DNA of 6,487 bases from Candidatus Thorarchaeota archaeon (lineage in GTDB: Archaea > Asgardarchaeota > Thorarchaeia > Thorarchaeales > Thorarchaeaceae), in contig JABCSP010000126.1 of assembly GCA_018238825.1 (NCBI GenBank), forward strand, positions 1 through 6,487. The letters are read 5' to 3'. The stretch's first letter is position 1. Every line of letters begins with the position of its first letter. The notes under the pieces were generated by a model. It worked only from the letters and a program-made list of their open reading frames with translations, was not told the DNA's origin and searched no databases. Of this stretch, positions 1-6,108 are shown one piece after another. The position numbers and the translations under genes are program-made.

Positions 1-976
1 CAATAGCTGTCACATGCAAGCTATAATTCCCCACTTCAAGGAGTGTTTTATTCCTTACAACTCCACTAGTGTCAATAGTGAAATTCCCCATGTCATCGAT
101 TAGCCAAGTGCTAATATCTGCTGCATCAAATGCATCCAAATCATAGATAAAATCAAGTCCGAATTCAAGGTCTTGGTCTACTGGAATGACTTCCCAAACC
201 GGATTTACTGTATCATTAATGAATACACTGAACACTTCGCTGATGGAATTATCATTGTTGTCCGTGACTGTTACGTTCAACCAGTAGGTACCAACTTCCA
301 GAATTGTATTGTTCTCAATAATTCCCGAATCAATGTGAAAATGAACCGAGTCATTCAGAGTCCATGATTTGATTCCTGCAGCATCTGATGCTCCTAAGAT
401 ATACTCGAACTTGTATTTGTATTCCTCTTCTTGATTTGTAATGAGGATAGTCCATTCAGGATTTCTTGTGTCCTGCACTATGACATCGAAGGTTATATTC
501 GATTCATAACCATTCGTATCATTCACAAATACATCAAGGCTGTATATTCCAGTATAAATTGTTGAAGCATTCCTTACTACCCCAGTTTCTGAATCAATTG
601 AAAAATATGTATCATTACCAATCCTCCACGAGTCAATTCCTGATAAATCCGTTGCATTCAAATTATACCAAAAAGAATCACCAACTTCTATAGATGTATT
701 CAGTATGGGATTTACCCACGTTGGTCCAGTTGTATCCTGAGTATATACAACGAAGGTAGCTGTCAATTCGCGACCGTACGTGTCATTGACCCAGACCTGT
801 AGGGGATATTCATCTAGAATAAGAGGAGTAGCATTTGTCAAAACACCATCTCCTGAGATTGTGAAATCTGTATTATTTACCCACCAAGTAGGAACTCCAT
901 ATTGCACATCAGCATCTAGTCCATACGAGAACAGCTCTCCACATTCAGAGAACTGATCAGAAGGCTCAACATTCCA
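1..976 (-). repeat. Array of Ig/cadherin-like extracellular repeats, at least four units of 86-88 residues
   Basis: Units start at conserved tryptophans encoded at 976, 718, 454 and 196 (W781, W867, W955, W1041), giving spacings of 86, 88 and 86 residues. The fourth unit is cut by the window edge after 65 residues. Shared features in order are W near an Asn/Glu and Pro, an acidic residue plus Gly, F.Y.L.A.D, a W in the middle, F.ID...G, N.(T/S), (V/T)G.Y.L.V and, in the first three units, a closing NDT before the next W. Roughly sixteen N-X-S/T sequons occur in these 325 residues, so heavy N-glycosylation is likely. The motif order fits Ig-fold or cadherin-like domains of archaeal surface proteins. 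The third unit is the most diverged, with EEEYKYKFEY in place of the usual EyG segment. More units probably follow to the left. Confidence 0.8.
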
Positions 977-3316
977 TGATGGCGGTGGGTCCGGATATAA
1001 CCATATGTAACTTACCTCTTCACTGGAGTAAATAGTTGTGATACCAAAGGTATCATCACCAGCTGCAGATAGTACAGTGTATCCTCGGGTACCGATAGTA
1101 TCGTACTGATAGACCGTGTTGTTCAGAGTCAATGTCCCATCATAGTATTGGTAGCCATGTTCTGAATAGTAGTAGTACTCCGCAGAAACATGAATCCCTG
1201 TAGCGTTCTCTCCAATAGTAAATGTATTTTCGATAGGACCATCGATAAAGCAGATCAGTTGTTCCCAGTACATGGTGACACTTAGACTGCTCATATTGAC
1301 AGATGTTATTCCATGTGCATTTATTGAAGCAGTTGTTATGCTATCGTAGGTTATACTGGTCAACATGTTTGGAGTGTGGTTTGCTTGCCAATTACCTCCA
1401 CCCATATGAGTCAACCAACGATTGCCTAGTTGGTAGGTACCGTCAACAACTGCAGTAGTATCATATGCATACTGAAGTTCGACATCCATGTAACCCATGT
1501 CCGCACTATCAATAATGTTACTTGGTGACGAAATACTAACACAGACAATCTGGTCTGCAATATATGTCAATGACATCGATGACGCTAGGAGATTCGTTGC
1601 TCCATATCCTCCACCTTCTTCAACAACTTTGAAGGAATAGCTATCGCTCCCCACCTCGTCATCCGCTTGCACAGTGACAGAGAACTCACCGGTGTTTTCG
1701 TCATAGTTCGTTGCCTCCCAAGGACTGGAACTCACTGCTGCACATAAAACATGGACATCAACAAGTGCCTCGTTAGGATGTAGTAAACTACCGTAATAGT
1801 TGACCTCCCCAGAAGCTAATATTGACCCATCGATATCACCCCGATTGGCATTACCTGCTGAATCATCAAGGGTATGGGTCGATAGGTCTAGTCTGGTTTC
1901 AATATCCCAATTGACCTCATAGTAGTTTGATATGGGTGAGCTATCAATATCTTTGACGGTACATCTGAGATCGATATCTGAAATATCTGGATGGTCCCAA
2001 TTTATCATGACATTAAATGTCACCTCTAGATCAGTACCTGTACCACCAGTTGAACCATCGATTATTGTTACATAATCACTTGTGTCAGAGTACTCTGCAA
2101 ATGAACCATTATAAAAGAGACTCCAATACATTTCCAATCGACTGTCACTGTAGCAATCAAAATAGACTTCCTCAATGTTATCTCGTCCATCTGGATCCGA
2201 ATGATAGGTTGTAATCTGGTAGTATTTGTTCATTCCATACAGATAGTCAGCATCATCCAAATTGGAGCATGTGGGGGCAGCATCGTTTTGAGGATCTGCA
2301 TTAGTCAGCTTGATGTATACTCTACTAATTCTCCATTCTGCAAGATTTCCTGATTCAGTGCTGACTCTATAGGAATCACGAATATCCAGATAACATGTAG
2401 AACCAGTCAAATGATCATGAATATCAACGTTGAAATCAGTAGACTGACCGGAAGTTATGGTTGTATCAGGAGTGGGGTCACCAGAAGCAAATCTGAAATC
2501 TAGAGTTTCAGAGTCACTTCCAGCACCAAACTCAACATAGAGTCGCTCATTGACATAGGTGCCAGAATCAACTCCATTGAATCTGAAGACCGCTTGGAAT
2601 CTCTCCCCGCTATGTTCGAAACCATACACTCTCCAATTGTCTGCAGCCATGGAGCCATCTTGAGTCAAACGTCCATAAGATATTTTGACTCTGAAATTCG
2701 CATGTTGATATTGGCTATCAAAACTTTGCACTGAATAGTCTTGTTTGCTTCCAGCTGGATAATTATAGACCGAATCCCACGCGCTACCGTCCCAGAAATA
2801 TGCACTAACACCAAAATCTGTTCCACTGTCAATTCCAATGCTAAGGGTGAATCTGACATAGTCATATGATGACGTATCAACAGTCGATGTGTAAATTTCT
2901 CCAGTGTATTGACTGGTATTATCGTTGATATCCCCATCATAATTGATGTTCAAGTCTGACCATCCTGAAGGTTTTGAACTAAAGGTCGTCTGTTGTATCA
3001 ACGTTGTAGAAGGGTAATAGTCTTGCTCTTGTAGTGTTGTGTAAGAAGCATCGTTACTCCCCATCCCAGGGGTCAAATCGACTTGGTCTGACACAGTACC
3101 ATACGTCACACTATTGGTTGTATCAACATAGTCATCACCCACAGCTGAAGTTACGAAGACAGGGGTTCCCTCGATAACCGTTGTATCTCGGATTTGCTCC
3201 AAGTCTGAGGACTGGTCTATTACAATGGCATTCATTGATCCCGAGTGAATTACTGAAATTAGGAAAATTGCGGTAATGATTCCAAATAGAATCACTTTCA
3301 ATTGACGATTTGGCAT
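1..3316 (-). CDS. Giant secreted/surface protein with tandem Ig/cadherin-like repeats (C-terminus outside window)
   Basis: I read an uninterrupted minus-strand frame of 1105 codons from the ATG at 3316 to the window edge, with no stop. An in-frame TAG lies just upstream and no other start codon comes between. Residues 1-30 form a Sec signal peptide: basic start, hydrophobic core at about 8-23, cleavage probably at 27-30. Then come a beta-sandwich-like section (about 100-232, ending in a DNWRVYG motif), further beta-rich domains (about 233-340 and 347-480), an Ig-like stretch (about 495-567), a tandem domain pair (588-684, 685-772) and four Ig/cadherin-like repeats starting at W781, W867, W955 and W1041. 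The chain is rich in Asn, Asp, Thr, Ser and Tyr. Its eight cysteines all lie before residue 793. It is inferred to be an extracellular adhesin or cell-envelope protein. No enzyme motif is seen, though a catalytic domain or membrane anchor could lie in the missing C-terminus. The exact family is not recognised. Confidence 0.9.
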   Translation of the reverse strand, partial: MPNRQLKVILFGIITAIFLISVIHSGSMNAIVIDQSSDLEQIRDTTVIEGTPVFVTSAVGDDYVDTTNSVTYGTVSDQVDLTPGMGSNDASYTTLQEQDYYPSTTLIQQTTFSSKPSGWSDLNINYDGDINDNTSQYTGEIYTSTVDTSSYDYVRFTLSIGIDSGTDFGVSAYFWDGSAWDSVYNYPAGSKQDYSVQSFDSQYQHANFRVKISYGRLTQDGSMAADNWRVYGFEHSGERFQAVFRFNGVDSGTYVNERLYVEFGAGSDSETLDFRFASGDPTPDTTITSGQSTDFNVDIHDHLTGSTCYLDIRDSYRVSTESGNLAEWRISRVYIKLTNADPQNDAAPTCSNLDDADYLYGMNKYYQITTYHSDPDGRDNIEEVYFDCYSDSRLEMYWSLFYNGSFAEYSDTSDYVTIIDGSTGGTGTDLEVTFNVMINWDHPDISDIDLRCTVKDIDSSPISNYYEVNWDIETRLDLSTHTLDDSAGNANRGDIDGSILASGEVNYYGSLLHPNEALVDVHVLCAAVSSSPWEATNYDENTGEFSVTVQADDEVGSDSYSFKVVEEGGGYGATNLLASSMSLTYIADQIVCVSISSPSNIIDSADMGYMDVELQYAYDTTAVVDGTYQLGNRWLTHMGGGNWQANHTPNMLTSITYDSITTASINAHGITSVNMSSLSVTMYWEQLICFIDGPIENTFTIGENATGIHVSAEYYYYSEHGYQYYDGTLTLNNTVYQYDTIGTRGYTVLSAAGDDTFGITTIYSSEEVSYIWLYPDPPPSWNVEPSDQFSECGELFSYGLDADVQYGVPTWWVNNTDFTISGDGVLTNATPLILDEYPLQVWVNDTYGRELTATFVVYTQDTTGPTWVNPILNTSIEVGDSFWYNLNATDLSGIDSWRIGNDTYFSIDSETGVVRNASTIYTGIYSLDVFVNDTNGYESNITFDVIVQDTRNPEWTILITNQEEEYKYKFEYILGASDAAGIKSWTLNDSVHFHIDSGIIENNTILEVGTYWLNVTVTDNNDNSISEVFSVFINDTVNPVWEVIPVDQDLEFGLDFIYDLDAFDAADISTWLIDDMGNFTIDTSGVVRNKTLLEVGNYSLHVTAI
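1001..1555 (-). repeat. Tandem duplication of a ~90-97-residue beta domain inside the surface protein
   Basis: Two consecutive segments share a pattern. Copy A (residues 588-684) begins DQIVC and ends VTMYW. Copy B (685-772) begins EQLIC and ends VSYIW. Each has an aromatic-rich strand followed by a DGT motif (AYDTTAVVDGT against YYYYSEHGYQYYDGT) and a GIT(S/T) motif near the end (residues 669 and 758). The opening cysteines C592 and C689 are 97 residues apart. This looks like an old, diverged domain duplication. The similarity is low and was judged by eye only. Confidence 0.6.
3227..3316 (-). other. Signal peptide of the giant surface protein
   Basis: Residues 1-30 show the three parts of a Sec signal: a short basic n-region (R4, K7), a 16-residue hydrophobic core (V8-I23) and a small polar stretch HSGSMNA where cleavage is likely around residues 27-30. 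There is no lipobox cysteine, and the first cysteine of the mature protein is residue 308. This supports export and fixes ATG 3316 as the correct start. The exact cleavage site is a guess. Confidence 0.8.
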
Positions 3317-3360
3317 AATGATTTTTCCCCAAGTATGCTATTTTCGACTTCACCTATTTG

Positions 3361-3370
3361 ATTATGATAT
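3361..3370 (-). promoter_or_regulatory. Candidate TATA element for the surface-protein gene
   Basis: The minus-strand sequence ATATCATAAT is the most AT-rich block in the 170-base gap between the peptidase stop and ATG 3316. A start about 25 bases downstream would give a leader of about 25 bases containing a GGGG (3327-3330) ten bases before the ATG, a weak ribosome-binding site. No clear T-tract terminator for the peptidase gene is visible in this gap. The match to the archaeal TATA consensus is poor. Confidence 0.25.
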
Positions 3371-3486
3371 CCAGAAAGAATAGAATTGACAAGCAGCGTA
3401 TAGTTTCCAATGATACAAGTGATGCATTTCGTTTCATGCTTACAGGCATTCTATCTTACCCCTCTCCGCGGCATTTCGTCTAAATA

Positions 3487-4515
3487 TCAGGATAACTTAA
3501 TCTTTCCGTTTTCCATTACGATTCTTGTACGACCATCAGCATAAGTTATGGTAACAGTTGGTTTGTCAACAAGGAAATCTTGATGTGTAGCAGAATTATT
3601 TGCTACGACTCCAGGGTAGTCCATATTGTTACCAAAGGCGACATGTATGGCACTCCCAACCTTCTCACTTTCAAGGAATTCCTTTACAATTCGTGCTTTG
3701 GGATTAAGACCGAAAGCAAATTCACCAACATGTTTGGCCATGGAATCAGTTGCTTGCGTATCAAGCACGACTTGGACTGCTTTCTTATCATCCCCATCTA
3801 CTTTCTCAACTTTGCCATCATTCACAACTACTGTAATGGGTGATTTCAGAGGTCCAATTCCTCCCACTGCAAGATCACAAACTAGGGTTCCCTGCATACC
3901 ATTTTCAACAGGTCCGACAAGCACTTCTCCAGTTGGAAGGTTCATCCATTTCATAGTTTTCCAGTTAATGTAAGTATCACTGAACCATGTACGACCCTTC
4001 ACATTCAATGTGAAATCCGAACCCGATGGTGATGTTACATGGGCCGAATCAACATCCTGAAGAAATGCGAGCATCGCTCTTGCATTATTCTGCATCTCTG
4101 AATTCTCTTCACGAGTAAGCGACAAAGCACCTTCTGTAAGCATGTCCATAGTAATTCCTGGGCAATGTCCCAATCGTGATTTTCCCTTCCTCGTTTCTAG
4201 TTTGATTGTTGCAATTCGGAAAGGGATTTCTTCTGCCATTCCTCGCAGAGTATTCACAAAGATGTCTGGTTGATGAGGAGAGTTAATCATCTCCACAAGG
4301 TGCTTTGGCGGAGCTTCCCTGAATTCTCCTTCTTGTGTTTCAAGTACTACCATCCTTGTCCAGAGACCTAAGTTGATTGCTCCTTGGGCAAACGCATTAG
4401 CAACATCTTCTCTAACATCATCGGTTACAATTAGAATAGATTCACCCGGTTGTGCTTCCAAAACAGATTCGAGGGCATTAGCAGCTGCAGTAATAGGATC
4501 CATGGTTTCCACCAT
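3487..4515 (-). CDS. M29-family (AmpS-like, COG2309) metallo-aminopeptidase-like protein
   Basis: This 342-residue soluble protein lacks a signal peptide and is therefore probably cytoplasmic. In the M29 family, two metal ions bound by Glu, Glu, His, His and Asp remove N-terminal residues from peptides, helped by a Tyr. The expected motifs appear in order: NLPTGEV (E197), HVGEFAFG (E265), AIHVAFG (H291), NMDYPG (Y300) and THQDF (H311, D313). All key positions are intact, so it is probably active. It is shorter than typical M29 enzymes (about 400 residues) and close in length to NicX-type 2,5-dihydroxypyridine dioxygenases, a related non-peptidase branch, so the substrate is uncertain. ATG 4515 is the first usual start codon after the upstream in-frame TAG. 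A possible Shine-Dalgarno AGGAG (4530-4534) lies 14 bases upstream, further than normal. A second ATG at codon 5 is less likely. Its neighbours give no pathway hint. Confidence 0.85.
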   Translation of the reverse strand: MVETMDPITAAANALESVLEAQPGESILIVTDDVREDVANAFAQGAINLGLWTRMVVLETQEGEFREAPPKHLVEMINSPHQPDIFVNTLRGMAEEIPFRIATIKLETRKGKSRLGHCPGITMDMLTEGALSLTREENSEMQNNARAMLAFLQDVDSAHVTSPSGSDFTLNVKGRTWFSDTYINWKTMKWMNLPTGEVLVGPVENGMQGTLVCDLAVGGIGPLKSPITVVVNDGKVEKVDGDDKKAVQVVLDTQATDSMAKHVGEFAFGLNPKARIVKEFLESEKVGSAIHVAFGNNMDYPGVVANNSATHQDFLVDKPTVTITYADGRTRIVMENGKIKLS

Positions 4516-4558
4516 GCGATTTCGGAATTCTCCTGCTTTTGTTTCTTCTGGACCGCAG

Positions 4559-4565
4559 ATTATAG
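4559..4565 (-). promoter_or_regulatory. Candidate TATA element for the peptidase gene
   Basis: CTATAAT on the minus strand lies directly after the T8 tract of the preceding gene's terminator. A start about 26 bases downstream (near 4536) would leave a leader of roughly 20 bases carrying the AGGAG at 4530-4534. It supports separate transcription of the peptidase gene, but a single weak TATA match is little evidence. Confidence 0.3.
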
Positions 4566-4567
4566 TG

Positions 4568-4609
4568 AAAAAAAAGAGATGTGTGTGATGGCTCTACACC
4601 AGCACACAC
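4568..4609 (-). terminator. Hairpin plus T8 terminator after the DUF6159-like gene
   Basis: Read on the minus strand, GTGTGTG (4609-4603) pairs perfectly with CACACAC (4587-4581). Inside this stem, after one mismatch, TGG pairs with CCA around a 7-base loop. The stem is followed by ATCTC and then eight Ts (4575-4568). It starts 11 bases beyond the stop codon of the gene at 4621-5997 and ends before the candidate promoter of the next gene. Archaeal RNA polymerase is known to stop at oligo-T without needing a hairpin, so the T8 tract may be the functional part and the stem may protect the 3' end. Confidence 0.65.
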
Positions 4610-4620
4610 TATTAGTTGAA

Positions 4621-5997
4621 TTATCCACTTCGTTGAGCTTTATTGTAAGCACGGTCTAATTCCGAACTCATCGAGGTAGGTATTGCAGTCTTACCAGAGA
4701 TATCCCCTTCCTTACGTCGAATGAAGACATAGAGAAGAGTAACGTAGACGATATCGAATGTTCGTAGAACCAGTGCACTTGGAATCGCTGCAAAGACTGT
4801 GAAAATCACCATAAACGCGAGCGTCATAATTAGATCTCCTCCAGTGTACATCCATCCAAAGAGACCTCCAAAGGCAGCAAAGCCAATGAATATCATGAAT
4901 GCCAGCACACCAAATCCCCAGCGGACAGCTGTTTCCTTAATCATAACATCTACGAAATTCTTACGTACAAGTCCAACGCTTCTCTTGATTGCCTTGGTGG
5001 CACTCAGCTCCTCTGCGACCATAGCTGGAATAGTGAAGTAGTTTACAAGCATCCACACCCATCCAAGAATACCTGAACCTACACTTCCAACACCTCTTGT
5101 TAGAGGACTCGCCGATTTTCGTGTAATCGCTCGGATGAGAATCTGAATGAGTTTGACTATAACACTCATGATGCTTAGTACTACAAGTCCTCCAATGACA
5201 CCCATTGATGCCTTAACACCATCTCCTATATCAGGGTCCCGTCCTCTCATGTAGATGTACGTGATGGCAGATGTTGTTGAATAGGCAAAGTTGTAGAAGA
5301 AGATTGTTACGAATAAGTAAGTCACAAGACCGACGATATAACCCCAATCCGTTTCTAAAACGAATTCATAACCCGGTACAAGCATTTGGGGCATGAAATA
5401 CACTATGATTCCAGCGAATAATATTGCGGAAAATAATGTGAATATCATGGCAAGCAGTGGAGGCACAAAAGTTCCTTTTTCATCCAATGTGACCTGCCCT
5501 GTTAGCTTGATGATCTCTCCAGCTCTTCGAATTTTATCTCTGAATACTGTAAATAGAAGAAGAGTGATGAAGAGTGTAAAGATTCCAGGAATTAGAATTG
5601 TCCAGGATGCAAGTAGCGTTTGTATTGTATAGACACCTGTAACAAGTAGGTATACTACAATACCCCACGTCATGAGGTTCATGAAGAGCGCTCCAATGTA
5701 AATCAGGGTTGCTCCCAATTTTCTTGCCGCCATAGACGCACCTAGTGCAAATCCTACACTCAAAAGGACTATAGCCGCCAATCCAGCTCCTATCATCCAC
5801 AGGTTGTCTGCCAGCATCGGTGAGATGCCTGTGATGAATCCCATTATCTGAACTTCATAGACTTGCCAGAGATTCCATAGTGAGTAAAGACCAAGACCAA
5901 TGAAGGCGCCAAAAACTACGAAGAGTCCGGCAATTGCTCCCTTATGGCTTGGGTATTGTTCTTTCTTATGATAATCAATAAGGTCAACACTTGTCAA
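4621..5997 (-). CDS. Polytopic membrane protein with DUF6159-like core
   Basis: This 458-residue integral membrane protein has about 10-11 predicted helices, near residues 20-44, 66-88, 97-120, 131-152, 180-201, 218-243, 265-290, 306-326, 358-381, 388-411 and possibly 411-426. The part from about 157 on resembles DUF6159: an amphipathic lead-in, then FFYN (233-236), RDPDIGDGV (253-261), LGWVW...FTIPAMVAEE (311-330) and AIKRS (336-340). The family has no known function to my knowledge, although its shape suggests a transport or envelope role. The first four helices (residues 1-152) appear to be an added module. Translation starts at TTG 5997, because a strong Shine-Dalgarno site lies just before it and the next ATG is codon 52, inside the protein. 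The basic C-terminal tail is probably cytoplasmic. It ends 105 bases before the peptidase gene with a terminator between, so the two are probably not one operon. Confidence 0.8.
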   Translation of the reverse strand: MTSVDLIDYHKKEQYPSHKGAIAGLFVVFGAFIGLGLYSLWNLWQVYEVQIMGFITGISPMLADNLWMIGAGLAAIVLLSVGFALGASMAARKLGATLIYIGALFMNLMTWGIVVYLLVTGVYTIQTLLASWTILIPGIFTLFITLLLFTVFRDKIRRAGEIIKLTGQVTLDEKGTFVPPLLAMIFTLFSAILFAGIIVYFMPQMLVPGYEFVLETDWGYIVGLVTYLFVTIFFYNFAYSTTSAITYIYMRGRDPDIGDGVKASMGVIGGLVVLSIMSVIVKLIQILIRAITRKSASPLTRGVGSVGSGILGWVWMLVNYFTIPAMVAEELSATKAIKRSVGLVRKNFVDVMIKETAVRWGFGVLAFMIFIGFAAFGGLFGWMYTGGDLIMTLAFMVIFTVFAAIPSALVLRTFDIVYVTLLYVFIRRKEGDISGKTAIPTSMSSELDRAYNKAQRSG

Positions 5998-6004
5998 GTG
6001 ATTG

Positions 6005-6013
6005 CTCCTCCTT
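6005..6013 (-). promoter_or_regulatory. Strong Shine-Dalgarno site that fixes a TTG start
   Basis: AAGGAGGAG on the minus strand lies seven bases before TTG 5997 and is a near-perfect complement of the conserved 3' end of 16S rRNA. No ATG is available within the first 51 codons, so this site decides the start of the DUF6159-like gene. It also shows that this genome uses leadered, Shine-Dalgarno-dependent translation for at least some genes. Confidence 0.8.
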
Positions 6014-6034
6014 CAGACGCGCAATTACTCGATT

Positions 6035-6045
6035 GAATATTAACG
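6035..6045 (-). promoter_or_regulatory. Candidate TATA region for the DUF6159-like gene
   Basis: The minus strand reads CGTTAATATTC here, an AT-rich block about 40 bases before TTG 5997. A start about 25 bases downstream would fall right at the Shine-Dalgarno site, which is tight. The other candidate is the reverse strand of the TATA-like block at 6078-6087 (CTATAATAAG), which would give a leader of about 60 bases. Neither can be chosen from sequence alone. Confidence 0.25.
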
Positions 6046-6077
6046 TTAGCACGAGTTGAAAATCGCCAGAATCGCAA

Positions 6078-6087
6078 CTTATTATAG
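6078..6087 (+). promoter_or_regulatory. TATA box for the universal stress protein gene, leaderless promoter
   Basis: CTTATTATAG is centred about 26 bases before the A of ATG 6109, the usual distance from an archaeal TATA box to the transcription start. Transcription would begin at or next to the start codon. No Shine-Dalgarno-like purine run precedes the ATG, as expected for a leaderless mRNA. The same bases read CTATAATAAG on the other strand and could also serve the divergent gene. Confidence 0.5.
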
Positions 6088-6108
6088 CGAAGCTTTACTA
6101 TACAACAT

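Noticed and set aside
3135..3353. GTG-started 72-codon minus-strand frame across the start of the surface-protein gene
   Set aside because: It overlaps the signal-peptide-coding region in another frame. The frame from ATG 3316 has a clear signal peptide and runs over 1100 codons, so the short frame is not a gene.
3317..3486. Possible small RNA (box C/D-like GTGATG near 3420) or terminator in the 170-base gap
   Set aside because: The C-box-like sequence is imperfect and has no correctly placed CTGA partner. There is no long stem or T tract. The 9-base repeat GCATTTCGT (3424-3432 and 3471-3479) and the ATGC/GCAT mini-hairpin are short enough to be chance.
3626..3973. Open frame of 115 codons on the plus strand opposite the peptidase gene
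   Set aside because: It lies wholly antisense to a gene with intact catalytic motifs, shows no family pattern and has no ribosome-binding site. It is a by-product of the codon use of the real gene.
3487..5997. Peptidase and DUF6159-like gene as a two-gene operon or transport/peptidase system
   Set aside because: They share orientation, but a hairpin plus T8 tract and a separate TATA-like element lie between them, and there is no known functional link between the families. Neighbourhood conservation in other genomes would be needed to revive the idea.
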